64,000 bases of DNA, taken from Tubulanus polymorphus. Lineage: Eukaryota > Nemertea > Palaeonemertea > Tubulaniformes > Tubulanidae. Each line of letters starts with the position of its first letter. Position 1 is the first letter of the stretch. Location of the stretch: the NCBI RefSeq assembly GCF_964204645.1, contig NC_134027.1, forward strand, positions 3,336,485 to 3,400,484. Direction: 5' to 3'. The notes beneath the pieces were generated by a model. It made no database searches, had not been told where the DNA came from, and was given only the letters and a program-made list of their open reading frames with translations. This document shows, piece after piece, positions 49,944 to 62,924 of the stretch. Position numbers and translations under genes: made by a program.

Positions 49944-51226
49944 TTTGTGGATATTAGTGGAGAATTTTGCACAAGTTTGTAGATTTTTAAATGCGGAAGT
50001 AAACCGGAAACGGAAATGGTGGATTCAACTCTGAACTCAAAATCGACCAATCATAAAGCAGGAATCTAATAACAAGTATGGCGTCCATTCCCACCGCCCT
50101 CACATAAAACTTACCGCTTCAACATTACATTTTTCAGTGTCAGACTTATCGCAAATCCTAAAAGATAGTGAATATATTTTTTTCAAGTTGATTTCTTGCG
50201 ATTGTTATAACTTGTGATGTAAATGAAAATCAATTACGTTAGAAATAGTTCAAAAAACAATTCATGCAGACGCTTTTTCTTATGTTCGAAAAATGATTAA
50301 ATTGCCGCTTCGTAAATAATTGAATTAAGTATGAAAAAATGAAAATCATATCAGTTTTAAGCTAAAAACCATTAGAGGTTTGATAGTTATACATTTCTCT
50401 AAAATGAAAATAAGTTTTCATGGGCTATGAATCCAGCATTTCATAGTTGAAAAAACTTCCTTTGTCCGAAATTGACGCGAAAAAGCCGCCAAACTAATTG
50501 AATTTCGTACTTGAAATAATTCACTACTACTATTAGAATTAATTTCAAATATAGGCAAAACTGTAAAAGAAATATGATTCAAAGCCTTGATACATTTATT
50601 TTTAACTTTTAACACTTTTTATATGTTATTAAGTCTTAGGAAAAATTGCGCGAAATATCGGCGCGATGCGCGGACGCGATGCGTATTCGTTCTATTGGCG
50701 GGCCCCATTCTGATGTTCGCTGAGCTCGAAGGCGGTTGCAGGTTGGTAGTTCTTCTTCTTGATTATCTTCCATCACATGCGATCTTTGACAATTTTGTTA
50801 GGTTGATAACATATAACAAGGATTTAAGAATGGTTGTAAATAACTTGTAGCTTATTAATGGGTTGTTTTATTCGGGAAAGTCGATGAACATTTGATGATG
50901 ATCACTCGCGGTAGTTAGTCTGTTCACCCTTCTTTTTCTGGTTCTTTGGTTTCTGTATTTTATGATCATGATTGAATTCCGATATCGTTAGAATGGTGAT
51001 ATAGGGCTATGCTTTAAGATATTTATTAGTTATTTTGGAAATTAATAACTTGAAATAAAGTAGTTTCTCATTCTTTGACTTGTTAGAAAGCATGGTCCAA
51101 GGCTCACACCACCACCCACCCAGCTGATGCCATGCATCCACCAGCCAGGAATTCTTCAAATTTTGTCAACTAATCAATGTCTTTATATCATTCTAGGTTT
51201 ATGATCATTTTGAAATTGTGATTTAT
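49944..51226. other. Divergent intergenic region, BtpA gene/cyclin E
   Basis: No coding exon. It includes a CpG-rich stretch with an E2F-type site (about 50640-50750), probable cyclin E untranslated first exon with a donor-like CAG/GTTGGT near 50740, and an acceptor near 51196 before the cyclin E start exon. A short upstream ORF (ATG at 51201, seven codons counting the stop) precedes the main start. Confidence 0.55.
50648..50655 (-). promoter_or_regulatory. E2F-type site upstream of cyclin E
   Basis: GCGCGAAA on plus is TTTCGCGC on minus, an exact TTTSSCGC match, embedded in the palindrome-like TTGCGCGAAA within a CpG-rich island of AT-rich DNA. A near match (ACGCGAAAAA) lies about 170 bp upstream. 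Vertebrate and fly cyclin E are E2F targets; binding here is inferred. Confidence 0.6.
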
Positions 51227-54200
51227 ATGATGCCTAGAAAAAGGTAGGTTTTTCCATATGGATACTTCTCATACGATACTTAAGCTTTTAAAAGAAAAAA
51301 GGCATTACCATCATGATTTTCCATTCTCATGGACTGCATCAACAACCATGTTTATACCTCTCATTTCAGTATCCGTATCCAGAGTCAGAAATCGTCTAGT
51401 TCGTCTCTGAAGTCTTCAAATTCTGCTAATATCAAGGCAGTACCAATAATCCTCAACCGAAAGAGAAAAGCTGAAGAGGTACATTCATTTATGATTCCGT
51501 TTGCAAATTTTTTAACCTCAAAGAAACTCCATCCTAGATATTTTGGTGATTGATAGTAATGATAATGATTATATTGATTATTTTTACAGGATCCGGAAGG
51601 CATGTCACTGGAAAAAAGAAGGCATTTGAGTGAGGTAAGGAAACTCATTAATTTCTTCTAAGATTTTGGCTACACTACACCTGGTTTAACAAGAGAGATT
51701 TGTCATTTGATTTGTTAAGGTTAACTTTGGTTTTGCATATCAAATCTTGACTGTGTCTTGTAAGTTAAACTCTACCGTAAGAGGCGGGCTCGTTGATAGG
51801 TGATAATGAGCTCAGGAGTAAAAACCTCAGGATTATCGATTGACAAATTACTCTTATTTAGGCGTTTAAAGAACCTTTTCTTATCTAAGTCCGTGTTGAG
51901 CAAAGATCTGACTTAGAAAAAGTTTAGTTCATTTTGATAAGTCATTCATACCTGGTAGTTAATGAGTTGTGATGCTTAAGTGCTAATCGATTCACTAAGC
52001 GTTTTAAGATTTTATTAAAATATCGGAATTTGCACTGAAAAAAATGTTGGAATTAGCGCTATATTTGTTAGATACCAGTATGTCAGAAAATATCGCTGTC
52101 GAGTTGACATCTACCTGAAGATCAGCTGATGAGTTAAAAGGATGGTGACCTATAAAATGTGTTTCTATGGGTGTCCCGGGACCGGGTTGTCTATTGTATG
52201 ACTGGCTGTTCTATAGAGTTGCTATGTATTGCTCGGAATAAATCTTCCATGAGGCACGAATTACCCTGGCGTGTTTCTATAGGAATGTGTTTTGATCGGT
52301 GGGCTTGAATTCATGAAAACTGGTTTTCTTTCGAGTGAACCCTTGGTAACTTTAATGATATATAGATTCACAATGGTCGTTTTGTTTATAGAGTATAAAT
52401 ATACCAGTGTAGTCTTGGTTTAACCCTGACGCCTGCCTGGAATGTTTCTGGCTGTCTAAAAATAGATAATCCAGACATCTGCACTTCGCAACATGTGTTA
52501 AGGTGAAAATGTATCTTAATTTGGAAATATCAGCCATACTTATATTTATACCAATTACAAGATATCAGATGTTTATAAATTCATCTCTCGGTCAACTCCC
52601 TGAGAGATGAATTTGATTAGACTCATATCTTCTCCCATCATATGTCATATTTCACATATAATCAGTTATAGTGGCTCGTGCTGTGTGCCTATATAATATT
52701 TAGTGCTAATTGTTTTCTGTGAAGTACATTTCTTCAGATACCTTCAATTGATATTATAAAAGTACAGGAATTATTAATACGGGGCATGGCACGCGTCTAC
52801 ATGTGGCACGCGTTTCGGCAGATGTTTTGATTGTTTGTCGTCGTTTTCATGTTAATGCTTCATTATGACTCGGAAAGAAAAGGCGCTTTTCACCGCAATT
52901 TTTGTCGGTTATTGTATTTTTATGGAGAGCGCGGACGTGTGCCAAAATGATTGCATTTCAAATTCATATAGCACAATAGCTTCTTAATGTGCTGGAATGA
53001 CTAGATTCTATAGATGGAGATATTGTTCAAGGGTCATATAGGCAGCTGCAGTCAACTCAGAATCTGAAAATCACCTGGTATTATCAAAGATTGTGCTGGT
53101 TCATCTGGCTTCATTCAGTTTGCCATCTGCTTCCACATGCCTATACACAATATTAATAGTTAGATGCCATTTTTAGAGACTCGATGATTGGAATCCCTCA
53201 TCTTCCTTATTTTCAGTCAGTTTTGTTTGGTTTGTTTAATTACTGATAGTTTGAGATCAGTCATTGTGTCTCTAGATACATAATTAACTCTAACTAACTG
53301 TCTGCCACTTAGCTGGCTAATTGACTGAGAAATTAAATACTTGGCTTGCGATACTAATTACCATTTCATCATCACCATCTTAGTGGCTATTGAGTTTTCA
53401 AATCATGATGACTGAAAAGGTTTTTTCTCAATGCATAATTAGTTTGTAAGAAGAATAGTTTAATCTGGATAGAAATGTTAAAGGTAGTAATCTGTAGGAT
53501 TTGGGCATAATTGTTTGTAGTTTGTGAAGTGTAAATGAGACATGTTAAACTAGGTCAGTGTATGAATGGGCATTGGGCTTGATGAGTCGTCTATGTACTC
53601 ACTGCCCAGTCTATTGTTTGGTGATGTAATCAGTTGGTCAGGGTTCTTGTAGAGTGTTATTATAGGTTAATACCAGGTGCTCAATGTGTTATAGCCTTAA
53701 CTTTAAACAGAGGAATTAACACACATAAATCTTGCTTGTAACATGGATGTTTGTGATGGTGAAGTCATTGTAAGTTAAGAATTGTGTTTAAATGATTAAA
53801 TATTTGGTTTCCTCACTTAATCAATGCGTTGTCTATGAGAATTTTGAATATAGCTGTTAACCAAACCAATTCAGTTTTGAGGTGTGGATGCCGATTTGAA
53901 ATTTGAATTTTAAGAAGGAAATTCTCATGAACGATTGAATGATGTTTATATGGTATATAAATGGGTGAAACTCTGTTTAGAAATGAGTGTATGATGAAGA
54001 AAAGTTTTCAATGAAGTTTTTTTCTCATTTCAGAATCAATGGGTCCCCATATCCGTTGACACATCTGTTTATGGAGGTGCAATAAAACCTAGCCGACCGG
54101 TACCGGTAGATATGGTCGTGAGTCAGAAATTACCCATCGATGAATTTGCTTCACAGTTTCGATTTTCGGACTACTTCACAACACCGTCTCATCTACGACC

Positions 54201-55791
54201 GTGTCCGCTGCCTCGACTTGACTGGGCTGATTCTAAGGAGGTTTGGCAAGTGATGCTGAAAAAAGATGAACTATACATTCGTAATCCACAAATGTTGGAT
54301 GATCATCCACAGTTACAAATGAAAATGAGGACTATTCTCTTAGATTGGTTGGTTGAGGTTAGTTTTTCTATTAAACATAATTGACATAATTGGTTTCTGT
54401 CTATCTTTATGTTAGAGAAAAACTCTCAGTAGAAAGATTGATCTTAATGTTTCAACACAATTGCTACACATCATCTTCATAACTGAAGATACGAAAATGC
54501 CCGTAGCAATAAAGTTAATACATAAGGCATTAAGATAACTTAAATACTGTTATGCTTTCGATGATCAGTTTTTCTCTAATAAATAGACATTAATTCTTGA
54601 TAATGTGCGATGTTTTGTAGATGCTAAATTGTTTGTTTTATTGTGTATGACAGGTCTGTGAAGTGTATCGATTAACGAGAGACACTTATTATCTGGCTGT
54701 CGATTTCATCGATCGTTATTTATCGGCTGCTAAAAACGTTGGCAAAGAAAAACTGCAACTGTTAGGCATTTCGGCCTTATTCATCTCATCGAAAACCGAG
54801 GAAATTTATCCACCGAAATTGGCGGATTTTGCTTACGTAACAGATGGCGCTTGTTCTGAAGAGGAAATATTGGCTATGGAATTAATTATGTTGAAGGTAA
54901 ATATAGTGATCATTACTGATTTTCTCGTCTTAACCACTATAATAATCATATCTGCTTTGAGCGATAAAAGGTAACATTCTCTTATGCTTATTTCAGACTC
55001 TGAAGTGGGATCTGTGTCCTATGACATCAATTCAATGGATGAATCTGTTCCTGCAGTTGATGAATACAGAGGAAGAAGATATGGAAACCGATAATGGCTT
55101 ACTGTTACCTCAGTATTCCTCACATTTTTACGTTCAATTAGCTAGGGTAAGAATCAGAGTTAGTGAAATCATTCCACATATACTGAAGCTTTTGAATCAT
55201 ACGTTTTAAAAGTGATTTTGTAAATTTTATTTATTTCAGTTATTGGATCTAGTAACATTGGATGCCGAATCATTACAATTTACATATGGTGTGTTAGCTG
55301 CCTCAGCATTTTGTCATTTGATATCCGAACAAGTCGCTATGTCTGTATCTGGTAGGTACTTGTCGAATTCTCTCACTCTCCTTATCACATTATATTTCTA
55401 TATGATGGAAAAATTAATGAATTTTGTCATTATAGGTTTTAAATGGATTGATTTGGCTCCATGCGTTGAATGGATGTTACCTTATGCGTTAACTGTGGAA
55501 GAGCTGGGACATGTCGAGATGAAATATTACAGTAATGTCAGTCCAGAAATGGCTCATTTCATACAAACACATGTGATTGAGTTAGGAATACTAGTAAGTA
55601 TTGACTACTGGTTAGGTCGTTTCATTATCTGTATTGGCGGCAATCTTTAACATTTGAATTTGTCTTTGCAGGAAAGTGTAAAGAATAAGAAATTTGAATT
55701 GACATCATCGCGAGCTAGTCCTGATGTTGATATGCAGCAGGATACCGGGTTACTGACTCCACCACAGAGTAGCAAAAAATGTGATGGCTGA
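51227..55791 (+). CDS. CCNE1: G1/S-specific cyclin E
   Basis: Nine coding exons: 51227-51243, 51370-51478, 51590-51634, 54034-54357, 54654-54896, 54997-55146, 55240-55351, 55436-55593 and 55672-55791, giving 425 aa. Cyclin E activates CDK2 at S-phase entry. The N-terminus has a basic nuclear signal ([19 protein letters not shown]). The cyclin box carries [40 protein letters not shown] and [20 protein letters not shown]. The MRAIL hydrophobic-patch Ala is Thr here. The C-terminal Fbw7 phosphodegron, GLLTPPQS, is intact. The start uses tandem ATG codons in a 17-nt coding exon; the next exon joins in frame to [15 protein letters not shown]. The longest intron (51635-54033) shows no gene. Confidence 0.96.
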
Positions 55792-58367
55792 ATCCATTCT
55801 TCGATGAAAATAAGTTGTGTTTGTGTTAGCTGCTGAGACTGTGATCAAATATAAGAAATTGATGATGATCCATTTAATGGATTATTTGCAGAGAGAAATG
55901 CTTGTCAGCATTTTGATTAAGGATGCAACTATGATTCTAGTTATTTTGAATGAAAATATGCAGTTTGAAAGTTTCACTTGAATTTGCAATTGTTCACAAT
56001 CTTTAGTTTATCATATTGTATCTTCATCTGTGATGCATGTTTCTACCATAGTTGCATTTATTTTTAGTTATGGTTGTGTATTCATAATCAAATCAAGAGA
56101 TACCACAATTGTCTCTTGATTACGTGCAGCATTTTGACGGGCATTTCAATTGTTTTAAGGAGAAATAAATCACAGGTCAATATGTTTCTGTTAGCTCGAG
56201 ATCTGGTGAAAAGGTGCCATTTTAAAAACCATGTGTATGTGCTCAATTACTGTTAAACATCAAACTTCAAGGATATGTTTCCTTTGGATTCATTTGTGTA
56301 GAATCTGCTAGTTATTGTATTGCTCAAATATGTACGCTCTGAAGTGAGAGTTTCTCTTGGCAGGGTCATATGTATAGTTGGTTAAATAAGTTAACCATAT
56401 CTGGGAGAATAATATTTAAGCTAGCATTTTGATTTATTTCATTTTTAGATGCAAATCAACCGCTTTTATCTATTGAAACTTGGCATTGCTTTTTATTACA
56501 CTCCGATTATTTAAGTACTGAATTCAGTCTCTAAATTTCTGTAGATGAAGAATGAACTATTTATTTTGCATGCACAGCTTAGGTTTTAGATAAATTTTGT
56601 TCGATTGTAATTAATACTGAATTATTTAAACATTTTATAGAATCACAGGAAGTACTACAGTGGAACCTTGTTGCAATGCACTTCCGGGGATCTGTCTGTT
56701 CGTTATAACCAAGTATGGTTATATCAAGTATGAAGAAACTGTCCTGTTTGGAATGAAATTTTAGGTTTAAAATAACTGATAAATTGTTATATCTGAGGTC
56801 GTCGAAACGAGGTCCACTGTATTCATCTTTTGTGAACTTCATTCAATATTGATTGTCTTAACAGATTGATTTTGTTTTAGCCTAGTTTTTTTTCTTTATT
56901 TATTGATTATTAATTGATGAGTGATTGTAATTTAAACTGATGAATTGCACTTGGTGAGTTAAATCTCAGGTTTATGAATGAGTTGATTGAAAAAACGAAA
57001 TGATTTCAATGTGCAATTAATTATGAAACGATAGCTTAGAAATAGGTCTTTCACATTCGGCTGTAAAGGGTTGCTGTATGTTTGGAGAGCAGTTTTAATG
57101 ATAGATTTTAAAGAGCATTTGATGGAGAAAATTGTCAACATGACTGATTGATATGCATTATGTTCAATGCAAATTGCCTTACTTCATGAAATTTCAGTAC
57201 TGTTCCAGTATCGTAAAAAAGTATGAAATATGTATTTTTCTAAAGCAATAACTTGAGGATATATTATGTACAGAAATATATTTTATAATGGTTTGTAAAA
57301 ATGCATGTGTACAGTTAACAGAATATGTGTATAATAAATGATTTTTATATATTATTCAGTTTCATATTATTCATTTAGTTTCTGCCGGAAGATATGTTAA
57401 AAATCATGCTCCTTAAACCTCCTGGATAATTCTTAGTACATGTATTCCGAACGGTGGTTCGTATCCTCCTTATACACAGGCTGTTGCAGTTGGATCATCT
57501 CACAATTTAAAGACTCGACTGATGTTAAGATCAACGATCATGAAAACAGTTATAATTTATTTGATCAATTTACAACTTAACAAATAGAATATAAAGAACA
57601 AACCAACTCGGATAACGATAAACGTTTCATAGAAACACATCCTAAATTAACGTGGAAATTATGTGACACTATGAAAAAATAATCACAAGTTTCTTTAATA
57701 ATGAAAAACAGTTGTGTTTGACTATTGATGCATACGGGACAAACCTCTTAATTCATTTTTGTAATGATGATAGATTATTAAATTTAAATTGCGAAAACTG
57801 AATAAGGCAATGAATAAATATTCAACACAGATTTCTGGCCAAGGTAATGTATAGTTTTTGAGCTCTATAAATTATACTGGTTGCTTGCATAGTTATCAGA
57901 ATGTGGAACTGAATCATACAGTATGCACATATAATGCTTATTTTCTTCACCTAAAATTTGCTCCGAGTTAAGTCCGTCATCAAAGTAAAGATGACCATTT
58001 CTGAACAGTTTCTAATCAAGCAAATGCTGTCTACACTATTGAATACTTGTTCCGAAATGAGTAAGTTACTAGTCAGCTTTATTAGATAATAGATATGGGT
58101 GCGATCTTAGAATGTTGTTTCAGGAACAACGGCTAGGTAGGCCTACTATAGACTGATTAATTTTCATATATCCTGCAGATATAGTATTAGGCACACAACA
58201 ATCAATGACAGACATGTATATAAGCCACCACACTCTGATCCCAGGGAGGTGGTCACCTCAATAGTTATCTTATATCATCTACATATTTACACTAGATGTT
58301 GATAAGTTTATGCAACTTTTGGTCGACTTTGTTCAAACCTAATAGTATCACAGTAACTGCATAATAA
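55792..58367. other. Convergent 3' region of cyclin E and CLCN7
   Basis: No coding exon; AT-rich 3' UTR-like sequence with one TA-flanked inverted-repeat element (56658-56819). Confidence 0.5.
56658..56819. mobile_element. TA-flanked MITE with CAGTGGA termini (different interior)
   Basis: TA/CAGTGGAACCTTGTTGC at the left and GAAACGAGGTCCACTG/TA at the right give TIRs of about 15 bp with a TA duplication, 162 bp in all. The termini match the 40520 and 48328 elements while the interior differs, so it is a second subfamily. Tc1/mariner-type by TSD and termini. Confidence 0.8.
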
Positions 58368-61300
58368 TCATGTATCAATTATACTCAGCTGTTCTAATAA
58401 CAATGATAAACGTTTGCTCTGCATTCGGAATCGTGCTAAATCCTTCCTTGTGACCATTCCCAAAACCTGCAACGATATAAAGATGTCCGTCTTGACTTTG
58501 GATTTCTTAATCAAAGTTTTTCTGATCAAACCAAAGCCCTAGATATTTGGTTAATTTCAAACTTACATTGTTATCGTCATCAGTGACAACTATGTGCCGG
58601 AGTCCAAGACCACGAAACAGTTTAAAAACGCGAGGTAAAGATACATACTGAAATATAGTCATAAATAAACCATCTCTTAATACATAATTATTCACACAAA
58701 AATTAGGTCTGGATTCATGACTATACCTGATTAACAGTGTATGGTACTGGATTCATGTAAGGTCTCAGATCCAATGTACAATTTTTCTCTTCTTCACTTA
58801 TATCTAGATCCTGAAATGAACCATAATATCATCAAGTTAAATAACATAACATGCACTAAGCACTTGTATCACAGCGTACATGTTCATATTTCTTTCAACT
58901 ATTTTGCTGAATCATTCATACCTGCAACACTGAAGACATATTCTACAATGATCATAAACATAACTATTCAATCAACATCTAAACAACATGAAAATGATTT
59001 CTACAAATACAAACAAAGCAACATCAAAGTGCACAGTTAAATGAATATCTAAGGTAAATGAATATCTACGTTTGAAGAACATGCAAAAACTGAAAAATCG
59101 CACAAACACAAAGTTTGTAGACGGTATACTAAATGACAATAATGATATAACGATTTAAGGAAATAATGTCCGGAAATGAATATATACATAGGTCATAGTT
59201 CTCTACATCATAGTTTAAGTGCACTAAATCTACACTAAGTTTGAGTGAGGGTGACATAATCTTAGAAATATACGATACCTTCACTGGAATGAATCGAGGG
59301 TATGAATCACGGAAATCTTTTGGTCTTAACAACTGAGTTTGAACACCAGGTCGATCAAATGCCTGCATGGAAACTTTGTGGATAACATGGTTTTCTACAA
59401 ATCTAATAACGTTTCTATCTCGATGTAGACTTTACCTTTTTCCTAAGTATCAAAGCTAATTGAGATCGAAGAATAAGTCCAGTCATTTTTCCGAATGTTG
59501 TCATATCCATCTGCAGAATAAAGATATTCCATTTTAGATTCAATCTTAGCTTTACTTACTTTCTTATCAGTAGTATATCTACGGCAAAGTAATTTACTAA
59601 CCACTTCAGGATGAAAGTTTTCAACTACAGGGAAGCCATTATGTTTGACAGTTCTTAGAATTTCAATGATGTTACCAACTTTCTCAATGGGTTCCAAAGT
59701 AACAACAGGAGTATTCATTATTTTACTGCAAGTAAAAATATGACTGATTACAGATCTTATCTTTATCAGTAGATGAAAACAGAGCCCAGTTCATCTTTGA
59801 AAAAGTTGAAATGGGCCAAATAGCTAAATACGTCCGATAAGCCATGGTAACTTACTCAGCAGTTATATTTGTGGAAAGTTCTGGTGGTTCCCATGGCAAA
59901 AATGGCATCCCATTTAGCTCGATAAGTAAATCATAGATACCCTGAAAATGATATTCAAGTAATAACTTGTATTCAAAATTCGGTTAATACTTAGAAACTT
60001 ATACTGAATGTTGAACTTACTGAATTAAAGAAATCTCCTACATATTTTGCAATTATGATGACAAGCACTAATGGCGGACCAAATGTAATATCTCCAGTAC
60101 ATTCAATAAGCATCACAGTAAGACTTATCGTCATACGAGTAACACCTCCTAGGCTACATGCGGCACCAATTAATGCATATTTCCCGACATTATGCTCCTG
60201 GTTTGTAAATAAAGTAGATATGATTACTTCATTTTTTTTTATTATTTAATAGACATTATTAATTTCTTCATAAAAATAAAGATATAGTGAGTCATATCCA
60301 GAGCAAGAAGGATAGAAGAATGAAATCTGTAAGAATATCATATATTTATAGGTGAACTATTGTGTAATATCAGAGAGATAGAAGAATCGTCATCGAATGC
60401 TACATTGCCTATCATAATTCCTTGTCAACAGTGAACACTAAAAACATACCATGCAATTAAACATAAACCTAGTACAAACAAGAGATGATACATATATACC
60501 TTCATTTTGCTATCTTTACTGAAAGACTGTAAATAAAAATTTTGATTAGAATAATTATTTAGAAGTAAAAGGTGATGTAAATACATGCCAATTGCCGGTG
60601 AAATGATACTAATATACGCAATATGTATTCAGATACTATGAATGCTTGCTAAATATACATGCCGAACAGTACAATTCATGTTAACCCTAAACTAGAAGCA
60701 ATAATTGTAGCATTTTGTAAAAGGTTAACAATAATTTGAATTAAAATATCAATTTAAACATCATGTATCCCGATTAATATGTTGACATTGATAGTTTAAT
60801 TCAAAGGTTGGTACTAAAAGCTGCACAAATATAATTACTAATGTACCATATTTAATGAATCATCATGCAACAATTAAGCATGAGATAAAAAATAGCTTAC
60901 CATGCTTGGGAATGCATTGATAACACCGATTCCTACCAATCGACCCCAGATGGCACCGCTGAGCAAGGACGGAATAAAGATACCGGTAGATGCAGACACT
61001 CCGCATGACCAGCATGCAAAGAAATAATACAATATACTGTACATTGCTAATGACATAGTACCAAAGCCATCTGAAAGTAGAAAAATTAATAACCACGTAT
61101 ACCACCACACTGCCGGTAATGCATATGCATAAAATGTTTATGTGCGGTCATTTCTAATAACTTACTGGGAGACTCATGTAGTAATAATTTCAGCTGCCCT
61201 TCTGGTGTTTTGAATAACAACTTTGTCAATGTATTGTATTCACCGTCTTTGCAGAACATCTTAGAATTCGAAATTGAAAAGAATATTTAAACGAATAGAT

Positions 61301-62924
61301 TAATCGTAATGTTATATCGTTCATCAAATAAAAAGCAGATTATGCAGAAATATCATCGTACCTGAGTTTCATGCCCTTCATAATGATGTTCCTTATTATT
61401 TGCAGGTACCTTACAATCATCAATAGCGTATATAAGGATGAAGAATGAAATACCAATAGTTCCAGCTATAAGAAGAGTTTCCATAAATCTGAACAACTTC
61501 TTTTTCACATATCTGTGATATAGATAAAACGTAGATATAACGAAGGCCAACTGAAGAATACCTGTTATATGTCTTAACTACCAACACTATCAGATTCATA
61601 TGTATTTATACCTTTTTCTAAACAATGTTAATTTGTAATTGAGAAAGACGAAGAAAGCACCAGAAAGTCCACCGAATATTCCCATTGCTATAAATATTGG
61701 CAATTCCACAAGATGATAAGATATGTCCTGTAATAGAAAAACAAATTGGATGTGGAAAACTTTTAGATTTTTGAGATTATAGATAACACAGTGGTTTTTT
61801 TCAGGGTACCCACAGGAAAATAGCCTAAACTGATTAGACCAGGATTAGAAAGATCACCCGAATGACCATGGATGGCGCTTAGAAATACATTCACAGAAAA
61901 TGTAGCGATCATCGATGAAAAAACCTGAAACACACACAACATTTACAATTGGTCATTTATTAGCATGTCTTAATTAAAACATTCTAGAATTTTCCAGATA
62001 AATGTGGTGGTAAATATATGGATGACATGATAAATCCAGTCACTCACAATTCTCCATGTCAATGTTTGGTTCCAGAAGCTTGCGCCTTCCTCGAGAGCGA
62101 AGAGCACACCACCTAGAGATATTATAGATGAACACATGGAATATTAAAGCAACTATTTACTAAGCATGCCGGGCTTGTTGGCAATTTCTTCACAGCCAGT
62201 TGTCAGGGATGGTTATACCTCTAATTGACTCTGAAGAAAACAATGAAGCGTGGGCTTACATTATTCATATTGACTAATCATTTGAAAAAAAAAATTAAGC
62301 TAGAAAGAGCCCATGTCAGACTACAGGTTCCCTACAACCCGCAGTTATTTCAGATTGATTAAACGAAAAAGTGTGTACAATCATTCATGTTGATTGTCTG
62401 GATTCAGCATCAATAAGCTTAGTGATTCATTTAAGGGTGGTGATTACAGGAGATCGATACAAAACGCAATAATGAAATTCATTGAGGCCAAATTTTCTGC
62501 TTCATTTGTGGTAATCATGGTAGTCTGAGCATGACAGACACACAGCAACATCGCAAACACCCATCTCAAATTGCTGTTGTCATTAGTGGCCAGATTAACC
62601 GGGGCAAGTAGTGGTTCTTCCTGCTGCTGAATATTCCAATCGATTGGTCCAGCAAGTCTCGATATGTTCACATAGATGATACCAAAATACGATGAATGGT
62701 ATTACCAATAGTTCATTGATAAAATGATGAAGCGTTCCTGTATTATTGCAAATAAATCTACAGTTGATTCTGGCATAGAACAGGTCTATGATGGTTTTCA
62801 GCTTGTCAAGGGTCGATCTGATTTACATACCCACGGGAGCGCCAAATGCAGCTGCTACACCTGCTGCTGCACCACCTGAGACAAAATCCCGACGTTCATG
62901 GTCTGATCTAAATGATTCAAATAT
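58368..62924 (-). CDS. CLCN7: Lysosomal chloride/proton exchanger ClC-7, C-terminal ~545 residues (5' exons off the window)
   Basis: Sixteen exons in frame: 62831-62924, 62048-62112, 61814-61924, 61612-61727, 61362-61512, 61166-61259, 60901-61070, 60500-60526, 60021-60197, 59856-59941, 59602-59725, 59436-59510, 59279-59362, 58727-58810, 58567-58647 and 58368-58466. ClC-7 exchanges 2 Cl- for H+ in lysosomes with OSTM1. Visible: [31 protein letters not shown] with the proton glutamate; CSCG-type pore segment [39 protein letters not shown]; then two CBS domains ([16 protein letters not shown]... and [19 protein letters not shown]...), ending [34 protein letters not shown] and [13 protein letters not shown] are ClC-7-specific compared with ClC-6 and ClC-3. 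The exon with the gating-glutamate GKEGP motif lies upstream, beyond 64 kb. Confidence 0.95.

Noticed and set aside
52786-52816. Repeated GGCACGCGT words, also near 42306
   Set aside because: A short CpG-containing word recurring three times in 64 kb is compatible with chance or shared repeat debris; no larger structure was found.
60863-61110. Second overlapping minus-strand frame opposite the CLCN7 pore exon
   Set aside because: Only the frame containing [13 protein letters not shown] joins the neighbouring exons; the other is an out-of-frame shadow.
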